Shown here: positions 27,208 through 35,308 of the stretch, in pieces
Numbering within the stretch: position 1 is the first letter of the stretch
How the letters are laid out: each line of letters opens with the position of its first letter
Assembly (NCBI RefSeq): GCF_030209835.1
Contig: NZ_JARVRF010000002.1
Location: 124,001-188,000, forward strand
From: Arthrobacter sp. efr-133-R2A-120
Lineage (GTDB): Bacteria > Actinomycetota > Actinomycetes > Actinomycetales > Micrococcaceae
Length of the DNA stretch: 64,000 nt
Direction of reading: 5' to 3'
Program-made: the position numbers and the translations under genes
Notes under the pieces: generated by a model
The model's input: the letters and a program-made list of their open reading frames with translations, nothing else
Told to the model about the DNA's origin: nothing
Databases searched by the model: none

Positions 27208-27879
27208 TCAGGATGCGAGGCTCACCACGAGGTTGATGGTGGTGGCCAGGATCCCGACGCCGAAAACGTAGGCCAGCAGGCTGTGCCGCAAGGCGGCAGA
27301 CCGCATTGCCCTGGTGGTGATCGACGTGTCCGAGACCTGGTACGTCATCCCGAGGCTGAACGCCATGTAGGCGAAATCCGTGTATTGCGGGGGTTCTTTT
27401 TGGTTGAATTCGATGCCGCCGGGCGGATCGGACGTGTAGTACACCTCGGCATAGCGCAAAGTGAAGAGGGTGTGCACCAGGAGCCACGACGCCACGGCGC
27501 CGCCGAGGGCCAACAGGGCGAGCATGAATTTGTCGACGCCGTGTGCATCCTTGGCTCCAAACATCACCAGGACGAAGGCTGCGAGGGAGCCCACGGCTGC
27601 ACACAGGATGAGGAGGTCGGCGGTGGAGCGCCGTGGATCTTCTTCCCTGGCATGGCTCCTCGTCTGATCGGCCTTCATCGGGGTGATGACCGTCCACACG
27701 AAAACGTTGTAGACCGCGGCGGCCACTGCCCAGCCCGCCGCGGGCGCGTAGATCCATTGACCCCAGATTCCGGTGGCTACCGCGGCGGCGATGCCGGTGA
27801 CGACCATTAGCAAAAATCGCAATCGAGAACGTTTGGCACGGGCGGACTTCGGACCCTGGTTCTTCGCTGCGGCGTTCAT
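27208..27879 (-). CDS. DUF1345 integral membrane protein
   Basis: 223 residues with a basic N-terminus and five or six hydrophobic segments. The conserved DUF1345 stretch (DFAYMAFSLGMTYQVSDTSI) is present at about 165-185. Function is unknown in the family. Its stop lies one base from the M18 aminopeptidase stop, leaving no room for a separate terminator. Confidence 0.85.
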   Translation of the reverse strand: MNAAAKNQGPKSARAKRSRLRFLLMVVTGIAAAVATGIWGQWIYAPAAGWAVAAAVYNVFVWTVITPMKADQTRSHAREEDPRRSTADLLILCAAVGSLAAFVLVMFGAKDAHGVDKFMLALLALGGAVASWLLVHTLFTLRYAEVYYTSDPPGGIEFNQKEPPQYTDFAYMAFSLGMTYQVSDTSITTRAMRSAALRHSLLAYVFGVGILATTINLVVSLAS

Positions 27880-27914
27880 AGTCAGATCATGGCACGGCTG
27901 GCTCCAGGCCCCGG

Positions 27915-28014
27915 CGTCACGCCACGCAGACTTTTAGCGTGCGGAGTGGAGCAGCGCCGCGGAAAACCGGGGGATCCCGACGTCGGACGGTCCAGAAAGT
28001 TGCACAGCGTGACG
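27915..28014. repeat. 100-bp inverted repeat element, CGTCACGC family (copy 1)
   Basis: Left end CGTCACGC (27915-27922) followed by a GCAGACTTTT-like segment; right end AGAAAGTTG then GCGTGACG (28007-28014). A close relative lies at 42935-43024 with better-preserved arms. The element occupies most of the 166-bp gap between two outward-reading genes, so it may influence transcription there. No open reading frame of note. Confidence 0.7.
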
Positions 28015-28045
28015 GCCGCTTCGACGGTTCAGCTGCCTTGCCGGC

Positions 28046-28384
28046 TTAGCTGCCCGGCCGAGGCGCGAACATGATGACGGCCACGCCGAAGATGCAGATC
28101 ATCGCGCCGATGACGTCCCAACGGTCCGGGCGGAATCCGTCCATGAGCATTCCCCAAGCCAACGATCCGGCGATGAACACCCCGCCGTAAGCGGCAAGCA
28201 CGCGGCCGAAGTACGCGTCAGGTTGGAAAGCTGCCACGAAACCGTAGATACCCAAGGCTGCGATACCGAGGCCTGCCCACCACCACGGTTTGGCCTCCCT
28301 GACTGATTGCCACACGAGCCAGGCCCCGCCTATCTCGGCGACGGCCGCCAGGATAAAGAGTGCGACGGATTTGAGGATGGTCAT
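28046..28384 (-). CDS. YnfA/UPF0060-family small membrane protein
   Basis: 112 residues with four membrane helices, matching the whole length of the family ([57 protein letters not shown]). The fold resembles small multidrug resistance transporters, and YnfA homologues have been linked to cation or drug efflux; the role here is unproven. Monocistronic. Confidence 0.88.
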   Translation of the reverse strand: MTILKSVALFILAAVAEIGGAWLVWQSVREAKPWWWAGLGIAALGIYGFVAAFQPDAYFGRVLAAYGGVFIAGSLAWGMLMDGFRPDRWDVIGAMICIFGVAVIMFAPRPGS

Positions 28385-28579
28385 GGATTCAGTCTGCCTG
28401 GGCTTGGCGGGTGCGGATGGCGGCTACCCAGGTTATCCACATACGCGACGTCGCTCATTCCACCTCGCCGACACGCCGAATAGGCTTAGACACGGGAAAT
28501 GGACTAAGATATTGAAGTCTGTGCTGCGCCCTGTCTCCGCTTCTGGAAGCGGTCGCCAGCACTGTTCATCGCAAATGAA

Positions 28580-28633
28580 CCTCCTGTTACGGAAATGCCG
28601 TAACCGCTTAGCCCAAAGGAGGTGGGTTCACAT
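28580..28633 (+). ncRNA. Candidate S6:S18 mRNA leader with sequestered ribosome site
   Basis: CCTCCT at 28580-28585 is perfectly complementary to the Shine-Dalgarno AGGAGG at 28617-28622 of rpsF. Between them is a hairpin with arms GTTACGG (28586-28592) and CCGTAAC (28598-28604), followed by CGCTTAGCCCAA. A stem that hides the SD and exposes a CCG-containing bulge is the described architecture of the leader by which the S6:S18 pair represses its own operon. Both proteins are encoded downstream. Placement is from visual pairing only. Confidence 0.65.
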
Positions 28634-28939
28634 ATGCGTCCTTACGAATTGATGGTAATCATCGACCCCGAGGTCGAAGAGCGTACCGTAGAGCCGTCGC
28701 TTCAGAAGTTCCTCAATGTCATCACCACCGATGGTGGAACCATCGAAAAGGTTGACATCTGGGGCCGCCGTCGCCTCGCTTACGACATCAAGAAGAAGTC
28801 CGAAGGTATCTACGCTGTGGTGAACTTCACCGCCAAGCCGGAAACCGCCAAGGAACTTGACCGCCAGCTGAGTCTCAACGAGACCATCATGCGCACCAAG
28901 ATCACCCGCCCCGAAGAGCAGAAGGTCGTTGCTGAGTAG
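28634..28939 (+). CDS. rpsF: 30S ribosomal protein S6
   Basis: 101 residues, start ATG 28634 behind a perfect AGGAGG at 28617-28622. [20 protein letters not shown] and [18 protein letters not shown] are diagnostic of S6. S6 binds S18 and the central domain of 16S rRNA. First gene of rpsF-ssb-rpsR-rplI, probably autoregulated through the leader at 28580-28633. Confidence 0.98.
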   Translation: MRPYELMVIIDPEVEERTVEPSLQKFLNVITTDGGTIEKVDIWGRRRLAYDIKKKSEGIYAVVNFTAKPETAKELDRQLSLNETIMRTKITRPEEQKVVAE

Positions 28940-28994
28940 TTTCAGCTCCCGGCTTTCATTCTTTACCCCGCAGGAACGAACAAGGAGGCAGTAG

Positions 28995-29570
28995 ATGGCA
29001 GGCGAAACCACTATTACGGTCATCGGTAATCTCACCAATGACCCCGAACTGCGGTTCACACCGTCAGGCTCGGCGGTAGCGAACTTCACCATCGCTTCTA
29101 CTCCCCGGACCTTCGACCGCCAGTCCAATGAGTGGAAGGACGGGGAAACCCTGTTCCTCCGCGCATCGGTATGGCGCGAAGCAGCCGAAAACGTCGCCGA
29201 ATCCCTCACCAAGGGCATGCGCGTGATTGTTTCCGGCCGCCTGAAGAGCCGTTCCTACGAAACCAAGGAAGGCGAGAAGCGCACCGTTATCGAGCTCGAA
29301 GTCGATGAAATCGGCCCGAGCCTGCGTTACGCCAACGCCAAGGTCAACCGCACCCAGCGCTCCGGCGGTCAGGGTGGTCAGGGCGGCTTCGGCGGCGGCA
29401 ACAACAGCGGCGGCTTCGGAGGTGGCGGCGCTGGTGCAAACCAGGGCGGCAACTCCGGCGGAACATGGGGCGGCGGCCAGTCCGCACCGCAGGAAGACCC
29501 CTGGGCTACCCCGGGCGTCAGCAATGCGGGCGGATGGGGCAACGGCCCGGATTCCGAACCTCCCTTCTAA
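28995..29570 (+). CDS. ssb: Single-stranded DNA-binding protein
   Basis: 191 residues. The OB-fold is in residues 1-110 ([20 protein letters not shown] through [11 protein letters not shown]), followed by a long Gly/Asn/Gln-rich linker and the acidic tip DSEPPF, the interaction tail for replication and repair partners. The tip differs slightly from the usual DDDIPF. SSB coats single-stranded DNA in replication, recombination and repair. Placement between rpsF and rpsR is standard. GGAGG lies eight bases upstream. Confidence 0.97.
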   Translation: MAGETTITVIGNLTNDPELRFTPSGSAVANFTIASTPRTFDRQSNEWKDGETLFLRASVWREAAENVAESLTKGMRVIVSGRLKSRSYETKEGEKRTVIELEVDEIGPSLRYANAKVNRTQRSGGQGGQGGFGGGNNSGGFGGGGAGANQGGNSGGTWGGGQSAPQEDPWATPGVSNAGGWGNGPDSEPPF

Positions 29571-29693
29571 ACATTCACAAGTTCGACGCCGGAACCCGCC
29601 GGATGTGCCGCGAGGCACCCGGGTGGCAACCGCCGTCGAGCACCACCATCCCGTGGATCCATTCCACGGGCTCCATAGAAAAGGAGCTCCACG
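29571..29693 (+). other. ssb-rpsR spacer with two small hairpins
   Basis: 123 bp without a gene. Two hairpins can form: GTGCC/GGCAC at 29605-29618 and a 7-bp stem CCCGTGG/CCACGGG at 29650-29670. Neither is followed by a T-run, so they do not look like terminators. They could adjust the relative expression of rpsR and rplI or stabilise mRNA ends. Confidence 0.35.
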
Positions 29694-29933
29694 ATGGCTA
29701 AGGCTGAACTCCGTAAGCCCAAACCAAAGTCCAACCCCTTGAAGGCCGCTGACATCACCGTCATCGACTACAAGGACGTAGCATTGCTGCGCAAGTTCAT
29801 CTCCGACCGCGGAAAGATCCGCGCCCGTCGCGTCACTGGCGTCACGGTGCAGGAACAGCGCAAAATCGCCCAGGCAATCAAGAACGCCCGCGAAGTTGCT
29901 CTGCTGCCTTACTCCGGCGCTGGCCGCGGCTAA
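29694..29933 (+). CDS. rpsR: 30S ribosomal protein S18
   Basis: 79 residues; [20 protein letters not shown] and [20 protein letters not shown] are the S18 core. There is no CXXC zinc motif, so this is the zinc-independent form. AGGAG lies nine bases upstream of ATG 29694. S18 pairs with S6 on the platform of the small subunit. Confidence 0.98.
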   Translation: MAKAELRKPKPKSNPLKAADITVIDYKDVALLRKFISDRGKIRARRVTGVTVQEQRKIAQAIKNAREVALLPYSGAGRG

Positions 29934-29950
29934 GGAAGGGATTAACTAAC

Positions 29951-30403
29951 ATGGCAAAGCTCATTCTGACCCACGAAGTAACCGGTCTCGGTGCTGCCGG
30001 CGATGTTGTCGAGGTCAAGGACGGTTACGCACGTAACTTCCTGCTGCCCCGCGGCTTCGCTCTGACCTGGACCAAGGGTGGCGAGAAGCAGGTTGAGTCC
30101 ATCAAGGCTGCCCGCGCTGCTCGTGCCCACGCTTCGGTTGAAGCTGCACAGGCCCAGGCTTCTGCGCTTTCTTCCAAGAAGGTCAAGCTCGTAGTGAAGG
30201 CCGGCGAGTCCGGTCGTCTCTTCGGCACCGTCAAGCCGGCTGATGTCGCTGCTGCAGTTGAGGCCGCTGGCCTCGGCTCCATCGACAAGCGCAACGTTGA
30301 ACTGCCGAACCACATCAAGTCCCTTGGTTCGTACCAGGCCAACGTCCGCCTGCACGAGGATGTTTCCGCTGTCATCGACCTTGAGGTCGTTGCCAGCAAG
30401 TAG
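29951..30403 (+). CDS. rplI: 50S ribosomal protein L9
   Basis: 150 residues. The N-terminal 23S rRNA-binding domain is intact ([20 protein letters not shown] then [16 protein letters not shown]), joined by the long alpha helix to the C-terminal domain. AAGGGA lies 14 bases upstream. Last gene of the operon, followed by a clear terminator at 30416-30460. Confidence 0.98.
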   Translation: MAKLILTHEVTGLGAAGDVVEVKDGYARNFLLPRGFALTWTKGGEKQVESIKAARAARAHASVEAAQAQASALSSKKVKLVVKAGESGRLFGTVKPADVAAAVEAAGLGSIDKRNVELPNHIKSLGSYQANVRLHEDVSAVIDLEVVASK

Positions 30404-30415
30404 CGTAGCTTCACG

Positions 30416-30460
30416 AAGGACCCCCGTCCCCGGTTTCCGGAGGCGGGGGTCCTTTGTTTT
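30416..30460 (+). terminator. Intrinsic terminator of the rpsF-rplI operon
   Basis: Perfect 11-bp arms AAGGACCCCCG (30416-30426) and CGGGGGTCCTT (30444-30454) with a 17-base loop, followed by TTTGTTTT. It starts 13 bases after the rplI stop. Confidence 0.92.
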
Positions 30461-30475
30461 GCGCGGTTTCCGGGC

Positions 30476-30538
30476 GCGCGAACTGGCAGTAGATGCCCTC
30501 TGGCGGCCTCGTAAGGGGCATTAGCTGCCAGTTCGCGC
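30476..30538. repeat. Intergenic palindrome, GCGCGAACTGGCAG family
   Basis: Arms of 14 bases, GCGCGAACTGGCAG (30476-30489) and its complement (30525-30538), with imperfect inner pairing of ATGCCC and GGGCAT. It lies directly after the rplI terminator and before phzF. No second copy of this family was noticed in the window. Confidence 0.7.
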
Positions 30539-30572
30539 TAAGGAAGACGGGGGAACTTGATAGCCTGCAGCG

Positions 30573-31424
30573 GTGACCCTTGAAACCATGCGCACCAGGC
30601 CCTTCTCGCAAGTGGATGTCTTCACTGACGTGCCGTACCTCGGCAATCCGCTCGCCGCCGTCGTCGATGCTGAAGGGCTCAGCGCAGACCAGATGCAGCA
30701 CTTTGCCAACTGGACCAACTTGTCCGAGACCACCTTCCTGCTGACGCCGAGCGATCCTGCGGCCAATTACCGCGTCCGGATCTTCACGGGCAGCGAGGAA
30801 TTTCCTTTCGCGGGGCATCCGACGCTCGGCTCGGCGCACGCGTGGTTGGCGGCCGGCGGAGTGCCGAAGCGGGAAGGGGTGCTGGTCCAGGAATGCGGCG
30901 CAGGATTGGTCAAGGTAAAGGTCGACGGCGGCCGCCTCGCCTTCGCTGCGCCGCCGCTGACCCGTTTCGGGCCCGTGGGCGAGGTAATCATGGAACAGTT
31001 GGCCGCCGGACTCCGGTTGCCCCAATCCGCGCTCTTGGATGCCTCGTGGCTGGTCAACGGCCCGCAATGGATCGGCGTGCTGCTCGAATCGGCCGAGCAG
31101 GTCCTTGGCCTCGAGCCGGACCTCGTGGCATTGGGGGATCTGAAGGTTGGTGTGATCGGCCCCCACGAACCGGGTGCCGGCGTCGATTTCGAAGTCCGGA
31201 CATTCATTCCGGGAGACGCAATGGTGGAGGACCCGGTCACGGGAAGCTTCAACGCGGGGATCGCTCAGTGGCTGATCGGCAGCGGCCGGGCTCCGGAGCA
31301 GTACGTCGCCGCGCAGGGTACCGTGCTGGGCCGGGCGGGACGCATCCACGTCAAAGCGGAAGACGGCGAGATCTGGGTGGGCGGGACTTCGGTGATGTGC
31401 ATCCAGGGGACCGTGCGGCTGTAG
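30573..31424 (+). CDS. PhzF-family isomerase-like protein
   Basis: 283 residues with the two-lobed diaminopimelate-epimerase fold. The start of the family (FSQVDVFTDVPYLGNPLAAV), the conserved Glu in NLSETTFLL, the GHPTLGSAHAW motif and EDPVTGSFNAGIAQWL near the end are all present. GTG 30573 and ATG 30588 are both possible starts; neither has a strong ribosome site. Reactions are isomerisations in phenazine and other pathways, but most members have no known substrate. It stands alone. Confidence 0.88.
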   Translation: MTLETMRTRPFSQVDVFTDVPYLGNPLAAVVDAEGLSADQMQHFANWTNLSETTFLLTPSDPAANYRVRIFTGSEEFPFAGHPTLGSAHAWLAAGGVPKREGVLVQECGAGLVKVKVDGGRLAFAAPPLTRFGPVGEVIMEQLAAGLRLPQSALLDASWLVNGPQWIGVLLESAEQVLGLEPDLVALGDLKVGVIGPHEPGAGVDFEVRTFIPGDAMVEDPVTGSFNAGIAQWLIGSGRAPEQYVAAQGTVLGRAGRIHVKAEDGEIWVGGTSVMCIQGTVRL

Positions 31425-31522
31425 GGGGAATAAAAGGGGCGGGGCCACAGTTTGGGAGTATAGATGCAAACGCATGTACTCTGGTTTGAAGCCATCGAAC
31501 CACCTAGCAACAGGAGACCGCC

Positions 31523-32149
31523 ATGGAGACCCGCCGCATAACCGTCCTTTCCGCCGGACTCGGCGTACCGTCGTCGAGCCGGCTTCTTGCAGACCAGCTC
31601 GCCGCGTCGGCCAGGCGCCAGCTTGGCGATGCCGGGTACGAGGTGCGGGTGGACGTTATCGAACTCCGGGACCTGGCCGTGGATATCGCCAACAACTTCG
31701 TCACCGGCTATGCCGCACCGCGCCTCGCAGAGGCGATCGCCGGCGTCGAGGATTCCGATGGCATCATCGCCGTGACTCCCGTCTTCAGCGCCTCCTACAG
31801 CGGGCTGTTCAAGTCTTTCATCGACGTTCTGGACCCGAAGTCCCTGGACGGCAAGGCGGTTCTTCTCGGCGCCACGGGCGGCACCGACCGGCACCAAATG
31901 GTGCTCGACTACGCCATGCGTCCGCTCTTCACCTACCTTCGCACCCGGATTACCCAGACGTCCGTTTTCGCAGGACCCCAGGACTGGGGAAACACCGACG
32001 ACGGCGCGTCGCCGCTATCGGTCCGCGTGGACCGGGCGGCGGGCGAGCTTGCCCAGCTCCTGGGCGGCGAACAGCCGCATCGCAAGGCGGACACGATGGA
32101 ATCACTGCCTTTTGAGCAGCTCCTCGCAGGGATCACCGCGGGACGCTAG
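31523..32149 (+). CDS. NADPH-dependent FMN reductase, CE1759 type
   Basis: 208 residues, flavodoxin-like. The FMN phosphate loop is at the N-terminus (LGVPSSSRLLADQ), and the core motif TPVFSASYSGLFKSFIDVLD is typical of the actinobacterial reductases that partner luciferase-like monooxygenases. GGAGA lies seven bases before the ATG. No luciferase-like partner is encoded nearby. Upstream, ATGC-AAAC-GCAT (near 31462-31475) may be a regulatory or promoter element. Confidence 0.85.
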   Translation: METRRITVLSAGLGVPSSSRLLADQLAASARRQLGDAGYEVRVDVIELRDLAVDIANNFVTGYAAPRLAEAIAGVEDSDGIIAVTPVFSASYSGLFKSFIDVLDPKSLDGKAVLLGATGGTDRHQMVLDYAMRPLFTYLRTRITQTSVFAGPQDWGNTDDGASPLSVRVDRAAGELAQLLGGEQPHRKADTMESLPFEQLLAGITAGR

Positions 32150-32178
32150 GTCGAGCCTCGGCTCTCCCGCTCCTTGCG

Positions 32179-32754
32179 CTAGTCGTCCAGCAGCTCGATG
32201 AACTCCCGGGCCTGCTTCATGCTGATGTCGGAATGCTTGGTCAGGGCCAACGCCGCGGCTTCGACGTCACCGCTCTTGGCCAGGGTGCGGATCCGTCCGT
32301 AGATCTCGTCGTTGAGCATGTTGCTGCTCACTTCGCGCGTGACGTCGCCCTTGCTGACGATTGCCCGGTAACGGTAGGGGAAGCGCTCCGGCTCGTCGTC
32401 GTCGGGCATGAGGTCCTGCGGGGCGGGTTCGGGCTTGCGGAAGGGCTGCGGGTGCGCCGCAAGGGCGCCGACGGCGTCCCGTGAGGCGCGCAGGCCCTCT
32501 CCGGTGGCGCTGAGGTACAGCTTGATGGCCGCCATGGCCTGACCTTGGGCGATCAGGGAATACAGCTGGCGGTGTTGATCCTCGCTGAGCTTCGCGGCGG
32601 CTTCGCGGGCCAGCTCCACAGGGTCCACGGGTGCCTTGCCCGTGGCAGCATTGCCGCGGAGTTCCGTGGAGCGGCGGGAGAGCACACGGCTGATCAGCAG
32701 CACGCCGACGACGACGGCCGCCAGGATCAAGACCGGAACGAGTAGGGATGACAT
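32179..32754 (-). CDS. Single-pass membrane protein with L7/L12-tail-like motifs
   Basis: 191 residues of unknown function. One N-terminal membrane segment (about 4-24) leads into a soluble part. Residues of about 70-100 (QAMAAIKLYLSATGEGLRAS) and the C-terminus (DISMKQAREFIELLDD) resemble the alpha-helical motif of the ribosomal L7/L12 C-terminal domain. The paralogue-like gene just upstream has the same motif, and the two are three bases apart in one operon. Possible role in protein-protein contacts at the membrane; no more can be supported. Confidence 0.75.
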   Translation of the reverse strand: MSSLLVPVLILAAVVVGVLLISRVLSRRSTELRGNAATGKAPVDPVELAREAAAKLSEDQHRQLYSLIAQGQAMAAIKLYLSATGEGLRASRDAVGALAAHPQPFRKPEPAPQDLMPDDDEPERFPYRYRAIVSKGDVTREVSSNMLNDEIYGRIRTLAKSGDVEAAALALTKHSDISMKQAREFIELLDD

Positions 32755-32757
32755 GCG

Positions 32758-33237
32758 CTAAAGCCGATCTATGTAGTTCTTGGCGGTCAACAAGTCCGAG
32801 TGGGTTTGCTGGCGCAGGAGCTTGATGGCCTGAATCTTCTGCCCGCTGCGGACCATGCCCTGCAATTGCAGGGCAAACTGTGGATTCAATTGCCCGTTGG
32901 GCAGGATGGGACCGTTGTAGCCGGCCTGGCCGACTCCCGGGCTGGCCCCGACTTGCGCCTTCAGCGCTGCCCGCGACTGGCTGTCCTGCTGGGACTGTTG
33001 CTGCGCATTCTGGCTGGGCCTTGTGGATGCATCGATGCGGGCCCTTGCAGCCGTCGCCGCCTGCACTTGGGCCGCCTGGTGGGCTGCCGAGCGGGCGGCC
33101 AGTTCCCGCTGATAGCGCTCGGCGTCGGACAACCCTGGGTTGCGTGGCTTGAATGCCGCCGTCAGGGCCCAAATCACAGCCACAAGGATGACAACGGGCA
33201 TTGCGACCAGCAGTACATCCCCAATGGTGAAACCCAT
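32758..33237 (-). CDS. Single-pass membrane protein with C-terminal L7/L12-like motif
   Basis: 159 residues. N-terminal membrane helix (about 5-27), a Gln/Ala-rich coiled stretch (about 40-95), a Gly/Pro linker and a C-terminal segment KIQAIKLLRQQTHSDLLTAK that echoes the L7/L12 consensus of Lys, Ile-Lys, Thr, Leu and Ala-Lys positions. First gene of a two-gene operon; the promoter must lie within the DnaA-box-rich region on its upstream side. Function unknown. Confidence 0.75.
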   Translation of the reverse strand: MGFTIGDVLLVAMPVVILVAVIWALTAAFKPRNPGLSDAERYQRELAARSAAHQAAQVQAATAARARIDASTRPSQNAQQQSQQDSQSRAALKAQVGASPGVGQAGYNGPILPNGQLNPQFALQLQGMVRSGQKIQAIKLLRQQTHSDLLTAKNYIDRL

Positions 33238-33262
33238 ACCTAGAGCTTATGCCAGAACGCGG

Positions 33263-33719
33263 TTATCCACAGCACATTCCTGCTTTGGCATAGCTTCTGA
33301 GAGCCGTCTGTCAAATTTTGGGATCGATTGTGGGGAGTATCACATTTTTGGCATATTTATCCCGCTTTGGGCCATTGGACGAGGGGTGAACTGTGGATTG
33401 CGTGTATCGGCCTGTGGATGATCCGTGGAAGAAAATACTTTTGATCCACATGGCGTGAAGAACGTTTTCCCAGTTCAGGGGCTATTTGCCACAAAAAGAA
33501 TTTCTCTTTCCACAGGGTCATGCACAGACTGTGCACAAGTAGGGGTATGTATTCCACACTTTATCCACAGGCCCGGCTTGGTGCCTCGGAAAAGCAGGGC
33601 TAACGTGGCTGAGTACCTGCTTTAGGTACTTGGAAAACCCCTGTTTCTTGTGGACGGCACCCTGGTGCCGTCGAAAAGCAGCGCGCCCGCGGACCTGTCT
33701 GTGGATAAGTTGTGGAAAT
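33263..33719. promoter_or_regulatory. Cluster of DnaA-box-like sites upstream of dnaB
   Basis: The 628-bp gap before dnaB is AT-richer than its surroundings. It has three perfect DnaA boxes: TTATCCACA at 33263-33271 and 33561-33569 on the plus strand, and its complement at 33700-33708. One- or two-mismatch relatives lie at 33392-33400, 33413-33421, 33442-33450, 33506-33514, 33530-33538, 33550-33558, 33649-33657 and 33711-33719. An AT-rich stretch lies at about 33340-33362. There is no dnaA, dnaN or rpmH beside it, so calling it the replication origin is not supported. DnaA titration or DnaA control of dnaB is more likely. Confidence 0.6.
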
Positions 33720-33865
33720 CCCGGGGAACCCAAAATTGTCGGTGCCCTACGGAACAGTTTGGACCAGCCGGCATAAACGGCGCGGTCGGAGCAACCCACA
33801 CCGGGGCAGTGGCCAACCGCACCGCCGGGAACAGTTATCTGCCGCGGTACACAATGGAGGACGGC

Positions 33866-35251
33866 TTGTCAGTTACGCACTTGGATTCGATCGAGGGCGG
33901 CCGGACATCGGACGCCAGCCGCAAACCGCCGCAGGACATCCCTGCTGAGCAATCGGTTCTCGGCGGCATGATGCTCTCCAAGGACGCCATTGCGGACGTC
34001 GTGGAGATTGTCCGCGGCCATGACTTTTACCGTCCGGCCCACGAAACCATCTATGAGTCCATCATCGATCTCTACGGCCGCGGCGAACCCGCTGACGCCG
34101 TCACGGTGTCCGATGAGCTCACCAAGCGCGGCGAGATCAACAGGATCGGCGGCCCCGCCTACCTGCACGAGCTCATCCAGACCGTGCCCACGGCGGCCAA
34201 CGCAGGCTACTACGCTGAGATCGTTGCCGAACGCGCCGTCCTGCGCCGGCTCGTCAACGCCGGCACCAAGATCGTCCAGATGGGCTACGGCCAGGACGGA
34301 GAGGTGGAAGACCTCGTCAACCAGGCCCAGGCCGAGATCTACGCCGTGGCCGAACGCCGCACCGCGGAAGACTACGTGGCGCTCAAGGACGTCATGGAAT
34401 CCACCGTTGACGAGATCGAGGCATCCGGCCACCGCGGAGAGGGCATGACGGGCGTCCCCACCGGGTTCTACGAACTCGATGAGCTCACCCATGGTCTGCA
34501 CCCGGGCCAGATGATTGTCATCGCCGCGCGCCCCGCCGTCGGTAAATCCACGTTCGCGCTTGACTTCGCCCGTTCCGCTGCCATCAAGAACAACCTCGCC
34601 ACCGTGATGTTCTCCTTGGAAATGGGACGCAATGAAATCGCGATGCGCCTGCTGTCCGCCGAGGCCACCATTGGCCTCCAGGACCTTCGCAAAGGCACCA
34701 TCAAGGACGAGCAGTGGTCCAAGATCGCCACCACCATGGGTCGCATGAACGACGCCCCGTTGTTCATTGATGACAGCCCCAATATGTCCCTCATGGAAAT
34801 CAGGGCTAAGTGCCGCCGCCTGAAGCAGCAGCACGACCTCAAACTGGTGATCCTCGACTACCTCCAGCTCATGAGCTCCGGCAAGAAGGTGGAATCCCGC
34901 CAGCAGGAAGTCTCGGAATTCTCGCGTGCCCTCAAGCTGTTGGCCAAGGAGCTCCAGGTTCCGGTCATCGCGCTCTCGCAGCTCAACCGTGGATCCGAGC
35001 AGCGCCAGGACAAGCGGCCCATGGTCTCGGACCTCCGTGAATCAGGCTCCATCGAACAGGACGCCGACATGGTCATCCTGCTTCATCGCGAGGACGTCTA
35101 CGACAAAGAATCCCCTCGCGCCGGCGAAGCCGACATCCTCATCGCCAAGCACCGTAACGGTCCCACCAAGGACATCGTGGTTGCGTTCCAGGGCCATTAT
35201 TCCCGCTTCGCCAATATGGCGGGCGAGACCGGCGGCGGCGGTGGGTTCTAG
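33866..35251 (+). CDS. dnaB: Replicative DNA helicase DnaB
   Basis: 461 residues from TTG 33866, chosen because GGAGG at 33856-33860 sits five bases upstream and the N-terminal domain starts there; the frame is open to 33650 but the extra 72 residues are not DnaB-like. The N-terminal domain is recognised in IPAEQSVLGGMMLSKDAIAD, and the RecA-like domain carries Walker A ARPAVGKST and Walker B VILDYLQLM. The sequence is continuous through all helicase motifs, so there is no intein, unlike many mycobacterial DnaB proteins. It unwinds DNA at the replication fork. Confidence 0.96.
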   Translation: MSVTHLDSIEGGRTSDASRKPPQDIPAEQSVLGGMMLSKDAIADVVEIVRGHDFYRPAHETIYESIIDLYGRGEPADAVTVSDELTKRGEINRIGGPAYLHELIQTVPTAANAGYYAEIVAERAVLRRLVNAGTKIVQMGYGQDGEVEDLVNQAQAEIYAVAERRTAEDYVALKDVMESTVDEIEASGHRGEGMTGVPTGFYELDELTHGLHPGQMIVIAARPAVGKSTFALDFARSAAIKNNLATVMFSLEMGRNEIAMRLLSAEATIGLQDLRKGTIKDEQWSKIATTMGRMNDAPLFIDDSPNMSLMEIRAKCRRLKQQHDLKLVILDYLQLMSSGKKVESRQQEVSEFSRALKLLAKELQVPVIALSQLNRGSEQRQDKRPMVSDLRESGSIEQDADMVILLHREDVYDKESPRAGEADILIAKHRNGPTKDIVVAFQGHYSRFANMAGETGGGGGF

Positions 35252-35308
35252 GGCGGTAGTGGCCGCCGACTAGGTAAAGGGTGTCCGGAGAACCCGGAAC
35301 GATGGACG

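Noticed and set aside
33240-33865. Chromosomal replication origin oriC
   Set aside because: DnaA boxes are dense, but dnaA, dnaN and rpmH, which flank oriC in this group, are absent, and no clear unwinding element array was seen. Described instead as a DnaA-box cluster.
33866-35251. Intein in DnaB
   Set aside because: The protein is 461 residues and continuous through Walker A and B; no Hint-domain sequence is present.
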